Source of the DNA: Streptomyces sp. ADI96-02
GTDB lineage: Bacteria; Actinomycetota; Actinomycetes; Streptomycetales; Streptomycetaceae
Reading direction: 5' to 3'
Assembly: GCF_003846185.1 (NCBI RefSeq)
Contig: NZ_ML123034.1
Span: forward strand, 2,524,062-2,556,695
DNA length: 32,634 nt
The notes beneath the pieces were generated by a model. The model was not told the DNA's origin. It did no database searches and saw only the letters and a list, made by a program, of their open reading frames with translations. A program made the translations under genes and the position numbers. Shown piece after piece: positions 8,309 through 17,237 of the stretch (positions within the stretch are counted from its first letter, which is position 1; the number at the start of each line of letters is the position of its first letter).

Positions 8309-8576
8309 AGGATTGACCGACCCTCTGCTACACTTCGCCGCCCACGTGACCCAGGTCATGAACGATCGAGGGAACCACGACCCGGCCGGAAACGTTGTTC
8401 ACCCCTCGTGAGCTGGCCCTGAGCTGGACCTCGACCCTCGCGGCGGGGTCGGGCGACGCCCTCCTTCACCTCCGCGCAACGCCCCCGGAACGCGCCCGCA
8501 GCGCTTCGGCGGGGCGTCCGGGAGCACCCGCACGGCCCCCGGGGACCGGAACAGCGCCCCAGAGGGCCGAATTCCT

Positions 8577-8592
8577 TGTGAAGAACTTCACG
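8577..8592. promoter_or_regulatory. Candidate distal Rex operator
   Basis: TGTGAAGAACTTCACG matches 11 of 12 half-site bases of the Rex consensus. It lies 320 bases upstream of ndh and 65 bases beyond the end of the transporter gene at 8657. It could belong to a second, distal ndh promoter. The match is better than the proximal site, but the distance is unusual. Confidence 0.5.
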
Positions 8593-8656
8593 AACTTCGT
8601 GGCGGCGTGTCCCCGGAAGGGTTCCCCGGGCGGCCCGCGGCGGGCCCGTCCGGGTC

Positions 8657-9652
8657 TCAAAGGGGCAGGTGGCGGCGCGATTGAGCGGGCATCAGGCGCG
8701 GCACGGCCCGGACGTAGACGACCATGCCGACCACCTCCACCAGCGTCTGCGTGACCACGACCACCGCGGCGACCGCGTAGGCGTCCGGCAGCGACAGGGC
8801 GAGCGGCAGGACGACCAGGGAGTTGCGGGTCGCGCCGCTGAAGACCACGGCCCGGCCGCCGGGCACGCCGAGCCGGAAGGTCCGGGCGACCGCCCTGCCG
8901 GCGAGGGCCATCACGACCAGGAAGGCCGCGTAGAAGGGGACGACGGCGGCGACGTCGGTGAGGTTCCCGCCCAGCTCCGGCACCTGGGAGGCGACGACGA
9001 CCAGCAGCGTCGCCGCCATCAGCGGCACCATCGTCGTGGAGGCCCCGGCGGAGACCCGCCGCCCGCTCTCCCGGCGCCCGGCCCAGACCTGGAGGGCCCA
9101 GGCCAGCGCGAGCGGGACGACGATCAGGAGGGCGAACGCCTCCAGGAACGGTCCGGCCGCCACGACGTCGGCGAGCCCCGCGCCGAGGAACGCGTACAGG
9201 AACACCGGCAGCAGCAGCATCTGCGCGACCAGCAGCAGCGGCGTCGCGGCCAGCAGCCGCCTGGCGGAGCCCCCGGCCAGGCCGCTGAAGACGATCACGT
9301 AGTCGACGCACGGGCAGAGCAGCACGAGCAGCACGCCCAGGCGCACCGCCCGGTCCGCCGGCAGGAACGTGAACATCGCGGCGACGACGAGCGGCACCAC
9401 GGCGAAGTTCACCACGAGCGCGGCGGACAGGAAGCGGCCGTCGCGCAGCGAGCGCAGCAGCTCGGCGGCGGGCACCTGGAGGAAGGTCACGAACAGCAGC
9501 GCGCCGAGGACCGGGTTGATCAGGTGCTCCAGCCCCGGTCCGACCGCGGGGGCGGCGAGGCCGAGGAGCGCGCCGAGCGCCATCGCGGCGAGGTAGACCG
9601 CCACTTGGCGGTCCTCCATCCGCTGGACCGCGCCACGCGGTGCGTGCGTCAT
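8657..9652 (-). CDS. BASS/Acr3-like membrane transporter
   Basis: The 331-residue protein has about ten hydrophobic segments and belongs to the bile acid:sodium symporter superfamily. The segments LLCPCVDYVIVFSGLAGG (near residue 111) and ATRNSLVVLPLALSLP (near 280) resemble the paired conserved loops of the arsenical resistance Acr3 branch, which exports arsenite. No ars genes (arsR, arsC) are nearby, so the substrate is open and it may carry a different anion. The start is the ATG at 9652, with GGAGG about ten bases upstream; a second ATG 11 codons on (MEDRQVAVY) is possible. The Ppx/GppA gene ends 43 bases upstream, so it may be the last gene of that operon. Confidence 0.8.
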   Translation of the reverse strand: MTHAPRGAVQRMEDRQVAVYLAAMALGALLGLAAPAVGPGLEHLINPVLGALLFVTFLQVPAAELLRSLRDGRFLSAALVVNFAVVPLVVAAMFTFLPADRAVRLGVLLVLLCPCVDYVIVFSGLAGGSARRLLAATPLLLVAQMLLLPVFLYAFLGAGLADVVAAGPFLEAFALLIVVPLALAWALQVWAGRRESGRRVSAGASTTMVPLMAATLLVVVASQVPELGGNLTDVAAVVPFYAAFLVVMALAGRAVARTFRLGVPGGRAVVFSGATRNSLVVLPLALSLPDAYAVAAVVVVTQTLVEVVGMVVYVRAVPRLMPAQSRRHLPL

Positions 9653-9695
9653 CCCGCAAGCCCCTCCCCGGTACGGGCCGCCCCGCCGTCCGCCC

Positions 9696-10640
9696 TCAGC
9701 GCGCGGCGCTCCAGGCGATTCCGTCCAGAATGTCGTGTTCGCTGACGACGACCTCGTCGGCGCCGGTCCGCTCCATCACGGCGAGCAGGACCACGGCCCC
9801 GGCCGCGATCACGTCGACCCGGCCCGGGTGCATGACCGGGATCGCGGCCCGCTCGTGGTGCGTCGAGGCCAGGAGGTGCTCGGTGATGGCGCGGACCCGG
9901 CCGCGGGAGACCCGGGAGTGGTGGATGGCCCGCGAGTCGTACTCCGTCAGTCCCAGGGCGATCCCGGCGATGGTGGTGACGGTGCCGGCCAGTCCGACGA
10001 GGGTGCCGGCCCCGGTGAGCGGCACCGTGCGCCCGGCGAGGTCGAGGGCGGCGTCGACGTCCGCCCGGATCGCGGCGACCCGCTCGTGCGTCGGCGGGTC
10101 CACGACGGCCCCGTCCACGACCAGGTGACGCTCGGTCATCCGGACGCAGCCGACGTCCACCGACCGGGCCGCGTCCACCGCGCCGGAGCCGAGGACGAAC
10201 TCGGTGGAGCCGCCGCCGATGTCGACGACGAGATACGGGGTGGCGAGGTCGCTGCCGCCGGCCAGCTCCTTGGTCGCCCCGTCGAAGGAGAGCTGTGCCT
10301 CCTCGTCGCCGCTGATCACCTCGGGCTCGACGCCCAGAATCTCCCGCACACCGGCCATGAACGCGTCGCTGTTCTCCGCGTCGCGGGAGGCGGACGTGGC
10401 GACGAAGCGTACGCGTTCGGCGCCCAGCTCCCGGATCGCGTCGGCGTACTCGCGGCAGGCCGCGAACGTCCGCTCCAGCGCCTCGGGGGCGAGCCGGCCG
10501 GTCCGGTCGACGTCCTGGCCGAGGCGGACGATCCTCATCCGCCGGTCCAGCTCCGTGAACGCGCCGGTGGCCGGGTCCAGGTCCGCGACGAGCAGCCGGA
10601 TGGAGTTGGTGCCGCAGTCGACGGCGGCGACCCGCCTCAC
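9696..10640 (-). CDS. ppx: Exopolyphosphatase/pppGpp phosphohydrolase (Ppx/GppA family)
   Basis: Family members split terminal phosphate from inorganic polyphosphate or hydrolyse pppGpp to ppGpp. The 314-residue protein is a single ASKHA-type domain pair. The phosphate-1 motif is VDCGTNSIRLLVADL (7-21), the catalytic-acid region is ISGDEEAQLSF (109-119), and the phosphate-2 motif is VVDIGGGSTEF (138-148). It is about the length of the short actinobacterial and mycobacterial Ppx1 type and lacks the C-terminal HD domain of E. coli Ppx. The start is the GTG at 10640, whose last two bases overlap the stop of the DUF501 gene (GTGA, 10640-10637), indicating translational coupling. Which substrate is used cannot be told from sequence. 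Confidence 0.9.
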   Translation of the reverse strand: MRRVAAVDCGTNSIRLLVADLDPATGAFTELDRRMRIVRLGQDVDRTGRLAPEALERTFAACREYADAIRELGAERVRFVATSASRDAENSDAFMAGVREILGVEPEVISGDEEAQLSFDGATKELAGGSDLATPYLVVDIGGGSTEFVLGSGAVDAARSVDVGCVRMTERHLVVDGAVVDPPTHERVAAIRADVDAALDLAGRTVPLTGAGTLVGLAGTVTTIAGIALGLTEYDSRAIHHSRVSRGRVRAITEHLLASTHHERAAIPVMHPGRVDVIAAGAVVLLAVMERTGADEVVVSEHDILDGIAWSAAR

Positions 10641-11263
10641 GCGCGCTCCTGGTCGTTTGGGGCGTCGACCGGGGCGTCGACCGGCCGGAAGGCGAAGTGG
10701 CCGCCGTCGCTCTCCTCGACCGTCCAGCCCTCGTTCTCCTTCGGCGCGGCGCACGGCGTGACGCAGGGGCCCTTGGCCCACCACTCGGGCAGCATCGCGA
10801 TGGCCTCGTCGCCGAGCGGGTTCACCCCGGGACCGGCGGCCAGCGAGTGGCCGACCAGGACGTGCAGGCACTTGACCCGGTCCGGCATGCCGCCCGCGCT
10901 CGGGAAGCCCGCCAGCACCTCGATGGCGTCGCGGCGGGCGATGTAGTCCTCGTGGGCGGCGCGGTAGGCGGCGGCCAGCTCCTCGTCCGTCTCCAGCCGC
11001 GCGGTCATCTCCTTCATGACCCCGTTGGCCTCCAGGGTGCCGATCGCCGAGGCCGCGCGCGGACAGGTCAGGTAGTACGTCGTCGGGAACGGCGTGCCGT
11101 CCTCCAGACGGGGCTGCGTCTCCACCACGTCCGGGTTGCCGCACGGGCAGCGGTGCGCGATGGCGCGCAGACCGCGCGGCGGGCGGCCGAGCTGCTGCTC
11201 GAACGCGGCGATGTCCGCGTCGGTGGGCGGGGTGGACTCGGTCTGCGGAGGGGGCGTTTCCAT
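10637..11263 (-). CDS. DUF501 family protein
   Basis: A 208-residue cytosolic protein of unknown function, widespread in actinobacteria between the ftsB-like and ppx genes. Features are a Cys-containing segment RCPCGNPDVV (residues 38-47), a further TCPRAASAIG motif, a central charged helical region, and HVLVGHSLAAGPGVNPLGDEA, the most conserved-looking stretch. The ATG at 11263 has an AAGG five bases upstream. It overlaps the next gene by four bases and follows the ftsB-like gene by 71 bases. The arrangement enolase, ftsB, DUF501, ppx is a known conserved actinobacterial cluster. The cysteines could hold a metal, but that is inference. Confidence 0.85.
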   Translation of the reverse strand: METPPPQTESTPPTDADIAAFEQQLGRPPRGLRAIAHRCPCGNPDVVETQPRLEDGTPFPTTYYLTCPRAASAIGTLEANGVMKEMTARLETDEELAAAYRAAHEDYIARRDAIEVLAGFPSAGGMPDRVKCLHVLVGHSLAAGPGVNPLGDEAIAMLPEWWAKGPCVTPCAAPKENEGWTVEESDGGHFAFRPVDAPVDAPNDQERA

Positions 11264-11280
11264 GCCTGCCTTGGTTCTGC

Positions 11281-11312
11281 TCGAAAGGTGTCGAATCGAA
11301 AGGTCGAAAGGT
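11281..11312 (-). repeat. Three short direct repeats between ftsB and DUF501
   Basis: TCGAAAGGT occurs at 11281-11289, 11296-11304 and 11304-11312. The repeats are in the short gap between two operon genes. No function is evident; they could be a processing or binding site. Confidence 0.5.
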
Positions 11313-11334
11313 CGGAAGCGTCGGACTCGGTCGG

Positions 11335-11805
11335 TCAGTCGCGGTCGGCGCTGTCGACGCCGTCCCAGAGGTTCGAGTGCCAGGGGCGGTCGCTCGCGCC
11401 CGACTCTCCGCGGCGGTCCTCGGCCGCGTCGGGGTCGGCCACGGTGTAGCCGGTCTCCCCGGGACGTACGTAGTGCAGGTGCTGACGGGCCAGTCGCATG
11501 ATGTAGGCGTCGTCCTGGAGCCGCGCCTTCTCGTCCCGCAGCTCCTCCGCGTGCCGCCCCGCCTCCTGCGAGAGCCGTTCCTGCTCGGCGATCTCGTCGC
11601 GCTGGGAGACGTACTCCCGCATCGGATAGGCGAGGGCGACCACCAGCGAGCAGACCACGAGCGCCAGGAAGGCGGCCCGGCCGGTCAGCCGGGAGCGGTG
11701 GGCCTGGCGGCGGTTCTGCGAGCGGTAGACGCGGGCCGCGGTCTGCTCCCCGAGCAGTCGCAGCCTGGTCGCGGTGGAGAACCGGTCGCGGTCCTTCCCG
11801 GCCAT
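11335..11805 (-). CDS. FtsB/DivIC-family septum formation initiator
   Basis: A 156-residue single-pass membrane protein of the bacterial divisome. A basic cytosolic N-terminus (1-42) precedes one membrane helix (about 44-60) and a long extracellular coiled coil (about 65-105, rich in Glu, Arg and Leu). A short conserved YIMRLARQHLHYVRPGET segment follows, typical of the DivIC/FtsB family, then an acidic tail. The ATG at 11805 has GGAGG seven bases upstream. In Streptomyces the homologue divIC/ftsB supports septation with FtsL and FtsQ and is not essential for vegetative growth. The eno gene lies upstream with a strong hairpin between them. Confidence 0.9.
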   Translation of the reverse strand: MAGKDRDRFSTATRLRLLGEQTAARVYRSQNRRQAHRSRLTGRAAFLALVVCSLVVALAYPMREYVSQRDEIAEQERLSQEAGRHAEELRDEKARLQDDAYIMRLARQHLHYVRPGETGYTVADPDAAEDRRGESGASDRPWHSNLWDGVDSADRD

Positions 11806-11827
11806 GTTCCCGCCTCCCCAATACGCA

Positions 11828-11872
11828 CGTCCGTCCCCGCACACGGTACGGGACCGAGTGCGGGGACGGACG
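11828..11872 (-). terminator. Strong hairpin between eno and the ftsB-like gene
   Basis: A perfect 15-bp stem (11828-11842 with 11858-11872) and 15-base loop start 68 bases after the eno stop codon and end 23 bases before the ftsB-like start. It probably limits read-through from highly expressed eno into the cell-division operon. No separate promoter has room after it, so it may act as an attenuator. Confidence 0.75.
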
Positions 11873-11939
11873 GAGGCTGGGTGCCTCGGGCTCCGGCGAC
11901 GCGCACGCGCCGGATCTGACAGGCCGTCGGCCCGCCGGA

Positions 11940-14250
<2,311 letters not shown>

Positions 14251-14256
14251 TCACCG

Positions 14257-14457
14257 ACGCCTGCGAGGTGAGCTGTCGGGTTCGGGCGGATGAGTTGCCC
14301 GGTCGCACGGCCTTGCGCGCGACTTCACCCCAAGCCGGTCCCGGCGGGCCCCGTCGTGTCGACGAGGCGTCCGGGCCCGGCGCCTACCTGGGTCCCCCGC
14401 TCCTGCCTACGGCGCTTTACGCGTCTGTTCCCCTCGACCGACGGCAGGATTCGGCGT
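14257..14457 (-). promoter_or_regulatory. ydaO/yuaA-class cyclic-di-AMP riboswitch
   Basis: The 5' leader of the rpfA-like gene carries the diagnostic conserved blocks of the ydaO class in order: CGGGGGACCCA, CTTGGGGTGAAGTC, GGGCAACTC, CCGCCCGAACCCGACAGCTCACCTCG and a closing GGCGT. The closing helix pairs ACGCC (14457-14453) with GGCGT (14261-14257). Cyclic di-AMP binding normally lowers expression of cell-wall hydrolase and osmolyte genes. The aptamer ends only 18 bases before the start codon, leaving little room for a terminator; see the findings for a possible ribosome-binding-site switch. Identification is by reading the conserved blocks, without a covariance search. Confidence 0.9.
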
Positions 14458-14492
14458 GACGGTCGACGGGGCCCGCGGTGCGAGCGGTTCCG

Positions 14493-14521
14493 ACCGTAAA
14501 CACAGGCAACCCCACATTCAA
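14493..14521 (-). promoter_or_regulatory. Candidate rpfA promoter
   Basis: On the minus strand TTGAAT (14521-14516) and TACGGT (14498-14493) are separated by exactly 17 bases. Transcription starting near 14486 would give a leader of about 248 bases that includes the entire riboswitch. Hexamers match the vegetative consensus moderately. Confidence 0.45.
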
Positions 14522-14632
14522 AGATGGACATACGGGGCAATCGCCCCTTGCTTGCCTCCCTTGACGGATCGTTTTCGCAGGTCGGGGGCGATCCGCGCGG
14601 ACCGGGCGGAGGCGACACGCCAGTTGACGCAA

Positions 14633-14675
14633 AGAGACCCATGTCTCACTTACGCAAAAGTGGACATAGGTCTCT
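14633..14675. repeat. Long imperfect hairpin between the two rpf genes
   Basis: AGAGACC-(C/T)-ATGTC-(TC/C)-ACTT arms at 14633-14651 and 14658-14675 flank a 6-base loop, with one mismatch and one bulge. An outer pair of CAGTT (14621-14625) and AACTG (14677-14681) extends it. The arms are much less GC-rich than the genome. It could terminate the upstream rpf gene, bind a regulator, or be part of a small RNA. Confidence 0.75.
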
Positions 14676-14680
14676 GAACT

Positions 14681-14697
14681 GCCCCGGTTTTCGGGGC
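14681..14697 (+). terminator. GC hairpin with T-run on the plus strand
   Basis: GCCCCG and CGGGGC flank a 5-base loop and are followed on the plus strand by GTTTT. In the plus direction this looks like an intrinsic terminator, although no plus-strand gene is annotated here. It also lies 35 bases past the stop of the second rpf gene on the minus strand and may serve that gene. Confidence 0.55.
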
Positions 14698-14731
14698 GTT
14701 TTCCCGTATTCGATCCATTGACGCCAGGCCG

Positions 14732-15796
14732 TTACGAGCCCTTCGGAACGTCCGCCTCCAGGCCCAGGTCCAGGCTCTGGCCGGGCAGGATCAGGTCCGG
14801 GTCGGAGCCCAGGACGTCCTTGTTGGACGCGTACAGGCCGCTCCAGCCGCCGGGAAGTTCCTGTGCGTCAGCAATCGCCCAGAGGCTGTCCCCGGGGCGC
14901 ACGGTGTACGAGCCGCCGGCGTCCGCCGCGCCGTCCCGCGCCTCGCCCTCGCCCCGTGAGGCGTGCCGGCCGGACTCGCGCCCGCCGTCGCCTCCACCGG
15001 CAGCGCCGGCCTCCTCCGGGGCGGGAGCGCCCCGGTGCTTGCCTCCCGTGCGGTCGGACCCCTTCGCCGCGTCGGGCCCCGCCGAGGGCCCCGCGCCTTC
15101 GGAGGCCGGGGGCGCGGACGGCGAGGGCGAGGGGTCGAGGGACGCGCCCGGCCCGCCGTCGGCGCTTCCGCCGCCGCCCGCATCGGACGTGTCGCCCTTG
15201 GTGCCGTTATCGCCGCTATCGCCCTTATTGCTCTTGTCCGCTTGACCGGTCTCGGCGGACCCGGCGGCTCCGCCGGTCTTCCCGGCCCCGCCCGTACGGT
15301 CCGCACGGTCCGTGCCGTCCGCGCCGCCGGTACCGTCCGCCTTGCCGGTCGGCGCGGGCTCCGGGTCCTCCGCGGCCCCCTCCGCCGGCCCGGCGCCCGG
15401 GTCGACTCCGGGCAGGCCGCCGCCCAGGGCGAGGCCGGAGATCGCCGCGCAGCTCGCCCACGCCTGCGGCCCCTGGTCGGCGAGGACCTTCTCGGCGACG
15501 GCTATCTGCTGCGACCGGCTGGCGAGGTCGGCCCGGGGCGCGAACGCCTTGCCGCCGTACGCCGACCACGTCTTCTGGGAGAACTGGAGTCCGCCGAACT
15601 GGCCGTTGCCGAGGTCGGCGCTCCACATGCCGCCGCTCTCGCACTCCGCGACCCGGTCCCACGTGCCGGCCTCGGCGGCGTGCGCGCCGCCCGCGCCGAG
15701 CAGCGGGATGGCGATCGCCGATCCCGTCACCCCGGCGGCGACGACGATGGCGGGTGCCTGGCGGGGGCGACGGTGTCTGCCGTTCGCGGAGCCCAT
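14732..15796 (-). CDS. Second resuscitation-promoting factor with LysM domain
   Basis: A secreted 354-residue paralogue of the rpfA-like protein. It comprises a signal peptide (1-41, GGAHAAEAG), an Rpf catalytic domain (about 42-120, with Glu53 in CESGGMW and GGLQFSQKTW), a very long Gly, Ala, Pro, Asp-rich linker of about 170 residues containing short GADGTDRADRTGGAGKTGGA-like repeats, and a LysM domain (about 301-342, YTVRPGDSLWAIADA) followed by a short tail. The linker is far longer than that of its neighbour and could reach across a thick wall. The ATG at 15796 has GGAAGG eight bases upstream. The leader is short and shows no riboswitch blocks, so it is regulated differently. It follows the P450 gene by 142 bases and has its own likely promoter. 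Confidence 0.92.
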   Translation of the reverse strand: MGSANGRHRRPRQAPAIVVAAGVTGSAIAIPLLGAGGAHAAEAGTWDRVAECESGGMWSADLGNGQFGGLQFSQKTWSAYGGKAFAPRADLASRSQQIAVAEKVLADQGPQAWASCAAISGLALGGGLPGVDPGAGPAEGAAEDPEPAPTGKADGTGGADGTDRADRTGGAGKTGGAAGSAETGQADKSNKGDSGDNGTKGDTSDAGGGGSADGGPGASLDPSPSPSAPPASEGAGPSAGPDAAKGSDRTGGKHRGAPAPEEAGAAGGGDGGRESGRHASRGEGEARDGAADAGGSYTVRPGDSLWAIADAQELPGGWSGLYASNKDVLGSDPDLILPGQSLDLGLEADVPKGS

Positions 15797-15881
15797 GAGG
15801 TATGCCTTCCGTGCGACTGACAAGCGTGAGCGGTGGAGCGGGCGGCGCGCGGACGACCAGCGGCCGACGCGTCGAACCGTG

Positions 15882-15911
15882 AACCTAGCGGGACTCGAAC
15901 GTGTGTCACAA
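15882..15911 (-). promoter_or_regulatory. Candidate promoter of the second rpf gene
   Basis: On the minus strand TTGTGA (15911-15906) and TAGGTT (15887-15882) are 18 bases apart, a good match to the Streptomyces vegetative pattern. It would start transcription near 15876, giving a leader of about 80 bases. Confidence 0.5.
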
Positions 15912-15938
15912 GTCGATGCAGCAGAGATCACGTAAAAG

Positions 15939-17228
15939 TCACAGAGTTGACGGAGCGTCACCCCCGTCGAGGCGGCGCCCCGGCTCGAACTCGACGGGCA
16001 GGGTGCGCAGTCCGCGCATGATGAGCCCGCCACGCCACCGCAAATCGTCAGGTTCTCCCGCAAGTCGCAGGCCGGGAAGGCGTCGGAGCAGCGTCGCGAG
16101 GGCTGCCTGCCCCTCCAGCCGGGCCAGCGGCGCTCCCAGACAGTAATGGATGCCATGCCCGTACCCGAGATGCTGGTTGTCACTCCGCGAGAGGTCCAGG
16201 GTGTCCGGATCGGTGAACCGCTCCGGGTCCCGGTCGGCCGCCGCCAGCACCACCAGTACGGGATCGCCGACGGCGATCTCCTGTCCGCCGAGCGTCAGCG
16301 CCTCGGTCGCGAAACGCCAGGTCGCCAGCTCCACCGGCCCGTCGAACCGCAGCAGTTCCTCGATCCCGGTCTCCAGCAGCCCGCTCTCGCCCGCCGCCAG
16401 CGATGACTCCAGCCGGGCGCGCTGCTCCGGGTGGCGCAGCAGGGCGTAGGTGCCGTTGCCGATCAGGTTCACCGTCGTCTCGAAGCCGGCGAACAGCAGG
16501 ATGAAGGCCATCGCCGCCGCTTCGTTCTCCGTCAGGTGCTCGCCGTGGTCGCTCGCCCGGATCAGGCCGGAGATGAGGTCGTCGCCCGGGTTCTCCCGCT
16601 TGCGGTGGATGAGTTCGGCCAGGTAGCCGCGCATCTTCTTCACCGACCGCGCCACCCCGCCGCGCGGGCCGCCGCCGTGCCGGATCATCATGCCCGCCCA
16701 GTCCCGGAAGTCGTCCTGGTCCTCGCGCGGTACGCCGAGCAGGTCGCAGATGGCGTAGATGGGGAGCGGGAAGGCGAAGTCGTGGATCAGGTCCGCGCGG
16801 CCCTCCTCGACGAAGTCGTCGATGAGCCGGTCCGTCAGCTCCTGGACCCGGGGCGCGAACTCCGCGACCCGGCGCGGGGTGAACGCCTTGGACACGAGCC
16901 GGCGCAGCCGGGTGTGGTCCGGCGGGTCGATGTTGAGCAGATGCGTCATCAGCTCCGCCTTGCGCTCCCCCGGAATCCCGGTCTTCCCCTTGGCGTGCGC
17001 CGGTCCGGCGTGGTGGGCCGGGTTCTTGGAGAGGCGCGCGTCGGCCAGCGCCTGCCGGGCGTCCGCGTACCGGGTCACGAGCCACGCCTCGACGCCGCTG
17101 GGCAGGGCGGTGCGGTGGACGGGGCTGTGCTCGCGGAGCCAGGCGTAGGCGGGGTACGGGTCGGTGGCGAACTCCCAGGAGAAGAGCTCGGGGGCGGCCG
17201 GCCGGTCGGGGGCGGGGCTGTCGTTCAC
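15939..17228 (-). CDS. Cytochrome P450, CYP107-like
   Basis: A soluble heme monooxygenase of 429 residues, the usual length for actinobacterial class I P450s, which need a ferredoxin and reductase supplied elsewhere. It has the I-helix oxygen-binding motif AGFETT (247-252), the K-helix ExxR in EELLR (290-294), and the heme loop HLGYGHGIHYCLGAPLARLE with the ligand Cys363. The loop begins with Tyr instead of the usual Phe (YGHGIHYCLG). The GTG at 17228 lies nine bases after the mazG stop and has only a G-run upstream, so translational coupling is likely. No ferredoxin, reductase or biosynthetic cluster is nearby. The substrate is unknown. I recall a CYP107P-type enzyme in this location in S. 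coelicolor, not verified. Confidence 0.92.
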   Translation of the reverse strand: MNDSPAPDRPAAPELFSWEFATDPYPAYAWLREHSPVHRTALPSGVEAWLVTRYADARQALADARLSKNPAHHAGPAHAKGKTGIPGERKAELMTHLLNIDPPDHTRLRRLVSKAFTPRRVAEFAPRVQELTDRLIDDFVEEGRADLIHDFAFPLPIYAICDLLGVPREDQDDFRDWAGMMIRHGGGPRGGVARSVKKMRGYLAELIHRKRENPGDDLISGLIRASDHGEHLTENEAAAMAFILLFAGFETTVNLIGNGTYALLRHPEQRARLESSLAAGESGLLETGIEELLRFDGPVELATWRFATEALTLGGQEIAVGDPVLVVLAAADRDPERFTDPDTLDLSRSDNQHLGYGHGIHYCLGAPLARLEGQAALATLLRRLPGLRLAGEPDDLRWRGGLIMRGLRTLPVEFEPGRRLDGGDAPSTL

Positions 17229-17237
17229 CCCCCGACG

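Larger units (their letters stand above)
8258..8656 (-). other. Upstream region of ndh
   Basis: This 399-bp stretch has no convincing gene on either strand. It holds two Rex-like 16-bp sites (8293-8308 and 8577-8592), which suggests the whole stretch is a long ndh control region. I found no clear -35/-10 pair and no good terminator for the transporter gene that ends at 8657. Confidence 0.6.

Noticed and set aside
15797..15938. A second cyclic-di-AMP riboswitch before the upstream rpf gene
   Set aside because: None of the conserved ydaO blocks is present and the leader is too short.
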